From Bacteroidota bacterium (GTDB taxonomy: Bacteria; Bacteroidota; Bacteroidia; Chitinophagales; BACL12), in assembly GCA_029571985.1 (NCBI GenBank), contig JAKQVC010000242.1, positions 1 through 33,140 on the forward strand: a stretch of DNA of 33,140 nucleotides, given 5' to 3'. The notes beneath the pieces were generated by a model. It was not told where the DNA came from. It saw only the letters and a program-made list of their open reading frames with translations, and ran no database searches. A program made the translations under genes and the position numbers. Positions within the stretch are counted from its first letter, which is position 1, and the number at the start of each line of letters is the position of its first letter. Below, piece by piece: positions 15,296 through 23,507 of this stretch.

Positions 15296-17578
15296 TTACT
15301 TAGCACTGAACCAGGCCTTTACTGTTTCTTCTGCAAGCTTTCCGCAGGGATTGAAATCTTTTTGATAGTCGCCGGCATAGCCCATATAACTCGGCCATTT
15401 CCAGATGTAAACGCCATTAATCCAGGTTTCGTCAGCTATGGATGCCTGCATAATTTGGTAACAGCGTTGCTGTGCTTCTTCGCTATACGCATATTCATCG
15501 GCATCTTTGTGTGGCTCGAGCCAGGGTTGTGCGATGCTTTTAAAGCCAATTTCCGTAAACAATACCGGTTTTTTATACTGCTTGGTTACAGATTCTATTT
15601 TATCCAGATTTGCCTCAAATTGTGCACGTAATTCAGCATCTGTAGGATCCTGATGATCGGCGATTGGGTAATAGCAATTTACGGAAACAAAGTCGAGCGA
15701 TTCCCAAAAATCCACTTGTTCAAATTCTTTTCCCCAATTCGCAGCATAGGTAATATAACCGGAGTAAATGGTGCGTACTTTTTTAAATATGCTTTCCCAT
15801 TGTGCATGTTGACTTAAAGAAGCAGCCTGAAACTCGTTGCCTACGCATAAGATATCAATTCCATAGATCTCTGCAAACAAGGCATAGTGCATTATCCATT
15901 CTTCATAATATTCGAAGAAGGCATTCCAATCTGCTTCATTTTGCATGGAGATATCGCCTGTCCAGCCGAGCCATGACCACAATTGTGGTTTAACCATGGT
16001 GACCATACCATTTTGTTTCGCCTCATAACAGCTATGCCATACAGCAAAATCATTTTCCATACCGGCACCTTCTGTGTAATGGAAGCGCCCGGGTTTATTC
16101 ATGGAGCGAAAAGTACTATAAGGAATAACCGCCAGTGTATTACATCCTAATGATTTGAGCTTCGCGATGGATTTATCTGCTTCCGAACCCATATATCCGT
16201 TAAATACCTGATATCCTTCATGCGCAAAATTGAATCCATAAAGTCGTTCAGGTAATGCAGCTTTTTGTTTTGGTGTTGCTACAATGGATTGTGCCTGATT
16301 TTCGGCAAAGCGATACCACGCTTGTTGCATATTTAATAGTTGATCGGTGTTTCCTTTTCCAGTATACCAATCCTGAATAAGTTGAGGCTCGTTATTTTTA
16401 ACCAGGTATTGCACAAAACTGGCTGCAGCAATATGCATGAGATAATCGGATTCGCCTAAGAAAGCATCATTATTCAGCAGTGTAGATAAAGATGGCATGG
16501 CATCAGCTTCCAGAAGTTTCCCGGCCATGGATGCCACGTTAGCCTGCATCCAGTTTTCTGTTAAGTTCACAGCCAGGCCTTCCTGGATTGCATTTATTTT
16601 AGCAGGGCCCCAAATCATGGATAACGCCAGCATGGCAGGTTTTTCATCATACCATCCTGTGTATTCTTCGTCAATTACCGTATAAAGTGTATGCTCTTTA
16701 TAATCAATAATAGTTTGATCGGCATTATCCAATTGCATGGTTTTAGTTTCCGCATCCGGGAACAGGTGTATGGTGATATCAGTTGGAAGTGCTTTGTTGC
16801 AAAACGCTTCAACTGCGCGTAAATTATTCTGGATTTGCGCATCATAAGCAGTTAATTGAGCGCTTTCTAATCCATTATGGGCATAGTAATGTACAAGTCC
16901 TGATTTCGCAACTTCTTTACCTGTGTAATCAAATGCCCAAAGTTGGTCTTCTGACACCTGCCATCTGTTAGGTTCATCCTGACTGAAATTGCCTACGATA
17001 CTTCTATGGCCATTATGAAATACCTGATATCCCCAGTTATCCCAAAAAAAATAGCCCCATTCGCCCTGTAATTCCTGTTGAATGAATTCAACAACTACTT
17101 CCTCATGATTGCCAAAAATGACTGTGAGCGGCATTTGCGGATTAAATACATTTGGATAAAACGATAATTTAATCAGGTCGTTAGGTGCATTATAAGTCGT
17201 GTTATTAAAAGTAAACGAACCGGTTGCAAATTCTACCGGTATATTACCGCTGAGTCTGCGCATGGTTAAATGCTCTCGTGTGCCAATGATGTATAAGGGG
17301 AAATGTTGCACTTCATATTCTGTTAATTCATCGTCGCGTCGCAGTACTACTTTAAATCGCTCTGAAGGTTGTTTCATGGCGGCCATGCCGTTCACTAATA
17401 CATCGGCAATTGCATAATCTTCTTTTGCATACACGACAATGGCCGTATCTTCCTGGCGAAAATTATCTCGGAGTGTCGACATATCTGGCCAGGTATCCTG
17501 AGGTGTAAATTCTGATTCAGAGGAGGCTGTGCAGCTTACCAGTGCTACACTTACCACGAATATTATGAGATGGCGCAT
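15296..17578 (-). CDS. Lipoprotein: gluzincin-like region fused to GH113-like glycoside hydrolase domain
   Basis: 760 residues, lipobox LVSC (Cys16). Residues ~445-755 form a TIM-barrel like GH113 enzymes (endo-beta-1,4-mannanase and related activities). The expected acid/base is E582 (VGNEFQ) and nucleophile E676 (VLFTEIGF), at the ends of strands 4 and 7. Residues ~230-400 resemble the peptidase-MA/gluzincin fold: the EGLA motif is kept (IQEGLAV, E333) but no HExxH is found upstream (PAMLALSMIWG instead), so peptidase activity is unlikely. Residues ~30-220 are an unassigned beta-rich region. It follows lytR by 33 nt and a -7 element (17583-17590) lies 4 nt before the ATG, so it can be transcribed alone or by read-through. 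Substrate unknown. Confidence 0.8.
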   Translation of the reverse strand: MRHLIIFVVSVALVSCTASSESEFTPQDTWPDMSTLRDNFRQEDTAIVVYAKEDYAIADVLVNGMAAMKQPSERFKVVLRRDDELTEYEVQHFPLYIIGTREHLTMRRLSGNIPVEFATGSFTFNNTTYNAPNDLIKLSFYPNVFNPQMPLTVIFGNHEEVVVEFIQQELQGEWGYFFWDNWGYQVFHNGHRSIVGNFSQDEPNRWQVSEDQLWAFDYTGKEVAKSGLVHYYAHNGLESAQLTAYDAQIQNNLRAVEAFCNKALPTDITIHLFPDAETKTMQLDNADQTIIDYKEHTLYTVIDEEYTGWYDEKPAMLALSMIWGPAKINAIQEGLAVNLTENWMQANVASMAGKLLEADAMPSLSTLLNNDAFLGESDYLMHIAAASFVQYLVKNNEPQLIQDWYTGKGNTDQLLNMQQAWYRFAENQAQSIVATPKQKAALPERLYGFNFAHEGYQVFNGYMGSEADKSIAKLKSLGCNTLAVIPYSTFRSMNKPGRFHYTEGAGMENDFAVWHSCYEAKQNGMVTMVKPQLWSWLGWTGDISMQNEADWNAFFEYYEEWIMHYALFAEIYGIDILCVGNEFQAASLSQHAQWESIFKKVRTIYSGYITYAANWGKEFEQVDFWESLDFVSVNCYYPIADHQDPTDAELRAQFEANLDKIESVTKQYKKPVLFTEIGFKSIAQPWLEPHKDADEYAYSEEAQQRCYQIMQASIADETWINGVYIWKWPSYMGYAGDYQKDFNPCGKLAEETVKAWFSAK

Positions 17579-17582
17579 AATG

Positions 17583-17590
17583 CAAAGGTA
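17583..17590 (-). promoter_or_regulatory. -7 element of the GH113-like lipoprotein gene
   Basis: TACCTTTG on the minus strand matches TAnnTTTG exactly, 4 nt before ATG 17578. It suggests an internal promoter in the TonB-LytS-LytR-GH unit. Confidence 0.55.
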
Positions 17591-17611
17591 GCAGAATTGC
17601 CGGAGTGTTCC

Positions 17612-18358
17612 TTAGCGGTTTAACCAGGCTTTGAAGGCTGCAGAACGCTCTGCAGAAACAATGGTATCGCCGGATGGAGTAGGGTGGAGCGTAATTTTTA
17701 CCCGTGATTTTGAGTAGTGTACCATATCTCGAATAGCGGAAAAACACACAATATATTGCCTGTTGATTCGGAAAAATATATCGGGGTCTAATTGTGCTTC
17801 CAACTTATCCAGGGATTGATCAATGAGGTATTGCCGACCTTCCGTATCACACAGAAAATTCAGTTTATTATCGGCAAAAAAATAGGCAATTGTTTCAACC
17901 GGAACGGATTTTAGTTTTTGACCTGTACTCACCAGATATCGTTCCTGGTATTTTGGTTTTGATGTCAACATCCGCAAGGCCTGTTGTAAATCCGGATATG
18001 GACTGGTGCGCTGTCTGAATTTATGAATAGCAGCTGCAAGTGCTTCAGATTCTATCGGCTTCAGTAAATAATCAATACTGTTTACCTGAAAGGCTTTAAT
18101 AGCATACTGATCATAAGCCGTTGTGAAAATAACCGGTGTTAAAACCTGTATGCGTTCAAATATGCTGAAACTGATACCATCAGCCAAATGGATATCGCAA
18201 AAAATGACATCGGCATTTTCTTTCGGCAGTTGCAGAACGGCTTGCTCTACACTGTCGATGATGGCAACTACCTGCATATCTGCGTCAATCGATTCAACCT
18301 GACTGCGCAGCCATTCGGCAGCTAAATGTTCATCCTCTATAATTACAACACGTGTCAT
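17612..18358 (-). CDS. LytTR-family response regulator
   Basis: 248 residues. The receiver has E8/D9 (IIEDEH), phospho-acceptor D55 (VIFCDIHLADG), T79/T80 (VIFTTAYDQYA) and K100 (YLLKP). The C-terminal LytTR DNA-binding domain spans ~140-246 (SVPVETIAYFFADNKLNFL ... FFRINRQYIVCFSAIRDM). It binds DNA as a phosphorylated dimer; targets are commonly nearby, often outer-membrane genes. It starts 2 nt after the LytS-like kinase stop. Reading order on this strand is TonB receptor, kinase, regulator, glycoside-hydrolase lipoprotein. Confidence 0.92.
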   Translation of the reverse strand: MTRVVIIEDEHLAAEWLRSQVESIDADMQVVAIIDSVEQAVLQLPKENADVIFCDIHLADGISFSIFERIQVLTPVIFTTAYDQYAIKAFQVNSIDYLLKPIESEALAAAIHKFRQRTSPYPDLQQALRMLTSKPKYQERYLVSTGQKLKSVPVETIAYFFADNKLNFLCDTEGRQYLIDQSLDKLEAQLDPDIFFRINRQYIVCFSAIRDMVHYSKSRVKITLHPTPSGDTIVSAERSAAFKAWLNR

Positions 18359-18360
18359 TT

Positions 18361-19413
18361 TTACATTTCCTGTTCAATGATAGGAACATTGGCTACATAA
18401 TTTTGATCGCGCACATAAAATTGCGGTGCCGTTGCTGATAGCAAAGCATATCGGGCCAAGAGGTTTTGGTGACCAATGCCTGATTCTGGCGGCGTATCCT
18501 CCCGTAACTGTAAATTATTACTCACTACAATGGCATTACCTTCCTGATAGATTCGAATATGCAGTGGTTTTGATTTACTGATGACATTATGTTTAATGGC
18601 ATTTTCAACCAGCAGCTGCAGCGTTAAGGGTGGCAGGTATCCGGTGCAATTATCCAACTCGATGGAAGCCTGCAAACTATCGCCAAAACGAATATGATTC
18701 AGGTATAAAAAACTTTTGATGAAGGTAATTTCATCGCCACAGGGCACAACCATTGCATCTTTTTTATCGAGCACATATCGATAAACACGTGCCAGTTCCT
18801 GAATAAAGGCTTTGGCCTGGACTGGTGACTGGTCGACAAGCGATTGCAGAGCATTAAAACTATTAAATAAAAAATGCGGACTAATTTGTGTTTTAAGGCC
18901 TTCCAGTTGGGCGCGCATCATTTCCTTTTCTAATTGTTCGCGCGCAGCAATGCTGAGTTTGAGTTTGCTGATGTACTGATTGATTTCCATAACCAAATCC
19001 ACAATGATCACCAATACGGTTGCAAGAACCTGGTTAGAAAATATACGAGATGTTCTGCCTTCAACCGGTAAATGCAATATCCAACCATCAAATGCTATCC
19101 AAAATACATAGATGATAATATTGGAAGCAATTAATGAAACGAGTACACTTAAGATTATTCTTCTCGATTCGTTAGACTGTCCAAAGTAGGTATGCCCTTT
19201 TATATGTATATAAATATTCACAAAGAAAAGCGCAAAGGTGATGAGTACAGAAAAAATCCATGTGCTGATTAATCCCTGCCAGAACGGACCAATATCGCAA
19301 TTCGGAATATCCAGTACAAAGTAGCTGATGATTTGAAATACCGGAGGCACCAGCGAAACGATGCCGGTGCCTGTCAGTATATGTTTGAATGGTATGGTTT
19401 TGTTGTTCGTCAA
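18361..19413 (-). CDS. LytS-type (His_kinase/PF06580) sensor kinase
   Basis: 350 residues. About four membrane segments are in 10-145 with no large periplasmic sensor domain. A coiled segment (RAQLEGLKTQ) leads to the histidine site H180 in QISPHFLFNSFNAL, typical of LytS/YehU kinases. The N-box is LLVENAIKHNV (E270, N271) and the G-box SGIGHQNLLARY, indicating an intact ATP-binding fold. It overlaps the TonB receptor stop by 4 bp (ATGA), so its translation is coupled. The absence of a big input domain suggests sensing in the membrane or through a partner, possibly the TonB receptor. Confidence 0.92.
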   Translation of the reverse strand: MTNNKTIPFKHILTGTGIVSLVPPVFQIISYFVLDIPNCDIGPFWQGLISTWIFSVLITFALFFVNIYIHIKGHTYFGQSNESRRIILSVLVSLIASNIIIYVFWIAFDGWILHLPVEGRTSRIFSNQVLATVLVIIVDLVMEINQYISKLKLSIAAREQLEKEMMRAQLEGLKTQISPHFLFNSFNALQSLVDQSPVQAKAFIQELARVYRYVLDKKDAMVVPCGDEITFIKSFLYLNHIRFGDSLQASIELDNCTGYLPPLTLQLLVENAIKHNVISKSKPLHIRIYQEGNAIVVSNNLQLREDTPPESGIGHQNLLARYALLSATAPQFYVRDQNYVANVPIIEQEM

Positions 19414-21791
19414 AATGTAATGCGATATTGAGGAACAGGAAATACACCTAATTGGTAAATGGTATTTACCTGCTGATTAACCGGATTGTAGCGCTGGTAA
19501 AGTGGGTTTTGACGGTTGGTAATATTTTGCACATCAAAAGCCCATTCCTGTGAAGTGTGTTTTCCATCCATTTTAAAAGCGAGACGCATGTCCCAGCGAA
19601 AATAGTCTTTAAATTGCTCTTCAAAGGCACGATCCCAGTCGTACTCTGTTTCACCTGCCAGAATTGAAGCTTCTAAATCGATTGGGGTATAGCGTTGTCC
19701 GCCGGCCAAAGTTAATTTGGTATCGAAAACGATTGACTTTTTCGTCTTTTGTCCCGTGCGATCAGCAAATAATGTAAACTCTTTTCCGCCTACAAAATTT
19801 ACTACGTAATTACCGGAAAAAGCTGTTTGTCGTTCAATATCATCGCTGGCAATATAAGCAGACTGATACAATGAACCGGTAAATAAGAAGTATAGGCCTT
19901 TATCAAGGAATTTTTCGAGTGTTACTTCAGCTCCGTAATTTTTACCTGTTCCTTGATTGACAAGAAAGTCAGGTGAGCCAAATGTTAAACTACCTGTATT
20001 TAAAATAGAATAAGAACTGCTGTCGCGATCAATCAATACATCAAACAGCTGCTGATAATATACTTCTGACCTGAATCGCATGGTTGGAGAAAGCTGTCGG
20101 TCGTAACCCAACACAATATGATGCGCCTTAATAAAATCAAGGGAGTCGTTAGGCGTAATATATACACCCGGCATCACTTCCTCTGTTTTGAAATAAGTAG
20201 AAATAGGCGCCATCATGCTGTGCAAACCATATCCGAATGAAACGCTGTTTACATCATTAATAGCATACTTTAATCCTGCACGAGGTTCAATCGCATTGCT
20301 GCCGTTGAGTGTGAGGTATTGATCATGCAGACCAACCGTAAAGGCCAGTTGTTCGCTTATACGATATTGATATTGAACATAAGCCTGCAGAAGTGTCGTA
20401 TTGCCGTCGAAGGCTGTTAGCGTAACATAGCGATCAAGTTGCGCACGGTACATGCTATCCACCAGATCAATCACAAACATATCTCCACGAACGCCTGCCT
20501 GAATATTATGTCGCGCATTAAGTTTCAATTTATACATAAAATTGGCAGATAATCTGTATTGTGTGAAGTCTTGTCGGTAGAAATCAACCGGTTCGAAAGT
20601 TTCACTTGAAATGGAATCAACAATATCACTATTTACGGTAGCGGAAGCGGACAAGGTAAGTCGGGTATATGATTTATCGTTGATCAGATACTGGTGAGTA
20701 AATCCTGCCAGTCCTACTTTACTTCTGTCGTAAATATCCAGGTCGTTATTATAAATATTATCTACACTATCTTCAGATGTACTCGAAATGAGGTCAATAG
20801 AACTCACCCCGGCCATGCCAAAGAACGCGAAAGTGCCTGCTTTGTCGGTTGGAACATTCAGTCTCCAGGTTATATCCTGATAGTAGGGGATAGCTGTTCC
20901 GGTTCCGAAATTAATACCGATGGCACTCATAATGCCCAGGGTGGAGTATCGGTAATTAACCAGATAAGAAGCTTTTGATGATTTACTCAGAGGTCCTTCT
21001 GCGCCTAATTCAAATCCATTTAAACCAACCTGTCCAATAAATTCGTGTTTCTTGTAATTTCCATTGCGCATGCGCAGATCGAAAACCCCACTTAAGCCAT
21101 TTCCATATTCAGCCGGAAAAGCACCGGTCATAAAATCGCTGTTCGTAAGCACGTTATTATTTAACATGGAAACAGGACCGCCCGTGTTGCCTAAATCGCC
21201 AAAGTGATTTGGGTTTGGAATATCAATTCCTTCCAATCTCCACAATAATCCAACCGGAGAATTTCCTCTGATAATAATATCATTTACCGCATCATTGGCG
21301 CCGCGCACACCGGCAAAATTTTGCGCCATCCTGCTTACATCATTTCGTGCGCCCGCATACCGCATACTTTCTTCAATCGTAAATTGTCGCGTGCTTACTG
21401 TCGACATTTCATTATTGGTTTCCATTTTATTTTCGCGGCTATGCACCACAACAGCATCCATGCTCACAATTTGCTCGGCGAGTTCCAGGTTTACCACTAA
21501 TTCTTTTCCGGAGGTAAGTTCCAGATTGTTTACCACAAATGGCTCATAACCGATATAGCTGGCTTGCAGACTAATACGGCCAATGGGCACATCGTTAATT
21601 ACATAATAGCCGTTCTCATCAGTTGAGGCTGCTAAAAGCGGACTGGAGCCAACTACCAGCAGGTTTACACCTGGCAGGGTGGCTTTTGACTGGTTATCTA
21701 CTACCTGACCACGAATGGTTTGGGTGAGTTGTTGAGCCCGGGCAGATACTGCCACCAGACTCAGGGTTAATAGGAGAATAAATCGATGCAT
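19410..21791 (-). CDS. TonB-dependent receptor with CarboxypepD_reg domain
   Basis: 793 residues from ATG 21791. The frame extends to a GTG at 21821, but MHRFILLLTLSLVAVSARAQ is a clear signal peptide. A CarboxypepD_reg domain (about 25-110: IRGQVVDNQSKATLPGVNLLV ... IGRISLQASYIGYEP) precedes the plug (RNDVSRMAQNFAGVRGANDA, IIIRGNSPVGLLWRLEGIDI) and a short beta-barrel ending VPQYRITF. It imports an unidentified ligand across the outer membrane using TonB energy. No SusD partner is present, so it is not a standard Sus locus. An inverted repeat lies upstream in the leader (21805-21837). Confidence 0.9.
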   Translation of the reverse strand: MHRFILLLTLSLVAVSARAQQLTQTIRGQVVDNQSKATLPGVNLLVVGSSPLLAASTDENGYYVINDVPIGRISLQASYIGYEPFVVNNLELTSGKELVVNLELAEQIVSMDAVVVHSRENKMETNNEMSTVSTRQFTIEESMRYAGARNDVSRMAQNFAGVRGANDAVNDIIIRGNSPVGLLWRLEGIDIPNPNHFGDLGNTGGPVSMLNNNVLTNSDFMTGAFPAEYGNGLSGVFDLRMRNGNYKKHEFIGQVGLNGFELGAEGPLSKSSKASYLVNYRYSTLGIMSAIGINFGTGTAIPYYQDITWRLNVPTDKAGTFAFFGMAGVSSIDLISSTSEDSVDNIYNNDLDIYDRSKVGLAGFTHQYLINDKSYTRLTLSASATVNSDIVDSISSETFEPVDFYRQDFTQYRLSANFMYKLKLNARHNIQAGVRGDMFVIDLVDSMYRAQLDRYVTLTAFDGNTTLLQAYVQYQYRISEQLAFTVGLHDQYLTLNGSNAIEPRAGLKYAINDVNSVSFGYGLHSMMAPISTYFKTEEVMPGVYITPNDSLDFIKAHHIVLGYDRQLSPTMRFRSEVYYQQLFDVLIDRDSSSYSILNTGSLTFGSPDFLVNQGTGKNYGAEVTLEKFLDKGLYFLFTGSLYQSAYIASDDIERQTAFSGNYVVNFVGGKEFTLFADRTGQKTKKSIVFDTKLTLAGGQRYTPIDLEASILAGETEYDWDRAFEEQFKDYFRWDMRLAFKMDGKHTSQEWAFDVQNITNRQNPLYQRYNPVNQQVNTIYQLGVFPVPQYRITF

Positions 21792-21804
21792 AGCTTGTAA
21801 TTTC

Positions 21805-21837
21805 TGCAGCAAAACAAACACACCTGGGGCTGCTGCA
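21805..21837. repeat. Inverted repeat in the TonB-operon leader
   Basis: TGCAGCA (21805-21811) and TGCTGCA (21831-21837) are exact 7-bp arms with a 19-nt spacer, lying 14-46 nt before ATG 21791. It could be an operator for the LytTR regulator or a leader hairpin. Confidence 0.35.
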
Positions 21838-21889
21838 AAAGATTAATACGACGAACAGGTAAAATTACGCGATGAACCGGGTATTTTAA

Positions 21890-22030
21890 TCAAAAGGTGC
21901 GTTTAAACCAGTCGATAATAGCCGCACCGGCCACCAACCAGAGGATGCCTTTAATGAGAAAAAAGAAGAAACCGGCCCAACCTATGCGTTTGAGGTATAT
22001 TTTGGTTTTATCCGGAATTCTGAACGACAT
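21890..22030 (-). CDS. 46-aa small single-span membrane protein
   Basis: A minus-strand ATG frame of 46 residues: a basic N-terminus (SFRIPDKTKIYLKRIGWA), a hydrophobic span FFFFLIKGILWLVAGAAII and a basic tail (DWFKRTF). I recall similar short Bacteroidota proteins with a KxxGWAGFxFFLIKGxxW-like core; no function is known. Expression support is unusually good: TACCTTTG at 22038-22045 lies 7 nt before the ATG, with TTG at 22065-22067 exactly 19 nt upstream as a -33. The gap to the LOG stop is 19 nt. It is shorter than typical gene-finder cut-offs. Confidence 0.7.
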   Translation of the reverse strand: MSFRIPDKTKIYLKRIGWAGFFFFLIKGILWLVAGAAIIDWFKRTF

Positions 22031-22037
22031 CAGCTTA

Positions 22038-22067
22038 CAAAGGTAATTCTTAAACAAATCGTTCCAA
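22038..22067 (-). promoter_or_regulatory. -33/-7 promoter of the 46-aa membrane protein
   Basis: On the minus strand TTG (22065-22067), a 19-nt spacer and TACCTTTG (22038-22045) fit the Bacteroidota -33/-7 pattern. It is the best complete promoter I see in the window. Confidence 0.65.
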
Positions 22068-22793
22068 AAGAAGTTTGCGCGGTTTAACTTTTGTCAGGCG
22101 ATAATGTTGCTTCAGATAGAACGAAATATGGTTTACGGCTTCTTGTAAATCATCCGTAAATAATACCAGGTTTAAATCTTCCGGTGATACGGTTTTTGCT
22201 GCAACCATTTTCTGCAGCATCTCCCAAACATCTTTGTAATAATCTCTGCCAATCATTACAATCGGGAAATTACTGATGGTAGCCGTTTGAATGAGTGTGA
22301 GTGTTTCATAAAACTCATCCATGGTTCCAACACCACCCGGCATAACTACAAAACCATAAGAATATTTAACCAGAAGTACCTTACGCACAAAGAAATATCG
22401 AATTGTAACCCATTTATGCATATATGGATTTGGTTTTTGCTCATGAGGCAATTGAATATTACAACCCACTGAACGTCCTCCGTTTTCATAGGCGCCTCTG
22501 TTTGCCGCTTCCATAATGCCGGGACCGCCACCTGTCATAACCGTTAATCCTAGAGCACTGATGCGTTTACTTAGGTCATAAGCCTGTTTGTAATAATGGT
22601 GATCTTCCTTAAATCTTGCCGAGCCGAATACCGTAATACAGGGACCAATAAAGTGTAAGGCGCGAAAACCTTTAATAAATTCCCATAGCACACTGAAAGC
22701 AAAACTCAATTCCTCCCAACGCTTTCTTGGGCCGCTCAAATACTTTCCCTGCTTAGGTTCCAGCCTGATGTTCCATTCCGGGTCCATGATCAT
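22050..22793 (-). CDS. LOG-family protein (nucleotide phosphoribohydrolase-like)
   Basis: 247 residues from ATG 22793; ATG 22787 is an alternative. A TTG at 22817 would add eight residues but overlaps the -7 element (22815-22822), so it is rejected. LOG-family signatures are TGGGPGIMEAANRGAYENGG and MPGGVGTMDEFYETLTL (PGGxGTxxE). Characterised members hydrolyse cytokinin riboside 5'-monophosphates or other nucleoside monophosphates to base and ribose 5-phosphate. No plant partner is implied; many bacteria carry such proteins with unclear roles. A palindrome (22843-22859) sits over its -33 region. Confidence 0.88.
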   Translation of the reverse strand: MIMDPEWNIRLEPKQGKYLSGPRKRWEELSFAFSVLWEFIKGFRALHFIGPCITVFGSARFKEDHHYYKQAYDLSKRISALGLTVMTGGGPGIMEAANRGAYENGGRSVGCNIQLPHEQKPNPYMHKWVTIRYFFVRKVLLVKYSYGFVVMPGGVGTMDEFYETLTLIQTATISNFPIVMIGRDYYKDVWEMLQKMVAAKTVSPEDLNLVLFTDDLQEAVNHISFYLKQHYRLTKVKPRKLLLERFV

Positions 22794-22814
22794 AATGCTT
22801 GCTGATTTAGAAGT

Positions 22815-22822
22815 CAAAAATA
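22815..22822 (-). promoter_or_regulatory. -7 element of the LOG gene
   Basis: TATTTTTG on the minus strand, with TTTC 19 nt upstream (22842-22845). This excludes the TTG at 22817 as the start codon. Confidence 0.5.
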
Positions 22823-22842
22823 GTTCTTTCCCTTGCCTATTG

Positions 22843-22859
22843 AAACTGTGGCACAGTTT
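22843..22859. promoter_or_regulatory. 17-bp palindrome between LOG and OMP genes (candidate operator)
   Basis: AAACTGTG-G-CACAGTTT has perfect 8-bp arms and one central base. It overlaps the expected -33 of the LOG promoter and lies 27 bp before the OMP start at 22887. Confidence 0.6.
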
Positions 22860-22886
22860 TCGAATAGATATATAAAAATACAGGTT

Positions 22887-23507
22887 ATGAAAAGATTATG
22901 GATATTGGGTGCTTGCTTCTCTGCGACAAGCGTTTTTGCACAAGATTTTGATATGGGGATTAAAGGTGGTGTCAATTATGCGCAATCTGTAATTCTGGAT
23001 GTAGTGGGCACTTCCGGCGTAGATGTGGATGATCTTGAGTCGGAAAAGGGTTCTGCATTAGTGTATGGTGGATTTATGCGATTCACGGGTGACAAATGGA
23101 TTTTTCAGCCTGAAATTTTATTTAGCGAAAATAAATCATTGGTCAGCCTGGATGATGTTGATGTAGAAAACATGGAGCTCGAAGATTTGTTTACACTTTC
23201 TGTAGATAAAGTAGATGTGCCGCTTATTATTGGTTATCAGGCTTTTAGTACGATTCGACTGATGGGTGGACCGGTATTTACACATGTGCGCGCTTCAGGT
23301 GAGGATCCGCTATTCAGTTTAAGCGATATGACACTGGGTTATCAGGCTGGTATTGGTTTTGATGTGCAGAAACTCAGCTTTGATGCAAGATATGAAGGTA
23401 ATCTGGCAAAAGTGAAAGAATACGTAGAAACAGAAAATGGTCTGATTACAGTAGATACCCGTAAGAGCTTATTCCAATTTACTGTGGGATACAAACTCTT
23501 TGATTAA
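22887..23507 (+). CDS. PorT-like outer-membrane beta-barrel protein
   Basis: 206 residues from ATG 22887; the frame extends to 22833 but MKRLWILGACFSATSVFAQ is a standard signal peptide. The mature part has alternating hydrophobic strands of an OMP beta-barrel (PF13568-like): FDMGIKGGVNYAQS, WIFQPEILFSE, VPLIIGYQAF, LGYQAGIGFDVQKLSFDARYEG and LFQFTVGYKLFD at the end. Acidic loops (VGTSGVDVDDLESEKG, DVDVENMELEDL) are likely exposed. A structural or small-pore role is likely. It is divergent from LOG and its 3' end overlaps the convergent acyltransferase by 4 bp. Confidence 0.82.
   Translation: MKRLWILGACFSATSVFAQDFDMGIKGGVNYAQSVILDVVGTSGVDVDDLESEKGSALVYGGFMRFTGDKWIFQPEILFSENKSLVSLDDVDVENMELEDLFTLSVDKVDVPLIIGYQAFSTIRLMGGPVFTHVRASGEDPLFSLSDMTLGYQAGIGFDVQKLSFDARYEGNLAKVKEYVETENGLITVDTRKSLFQFTVGYKLFD

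Noticed and set aside
19172-19447. 91-codon minus-strand frame overlapping the LytS-like gene and the receptor end
   Set aside because: It shares sequence with the kinase N-terminus in another frame and has no independent support.
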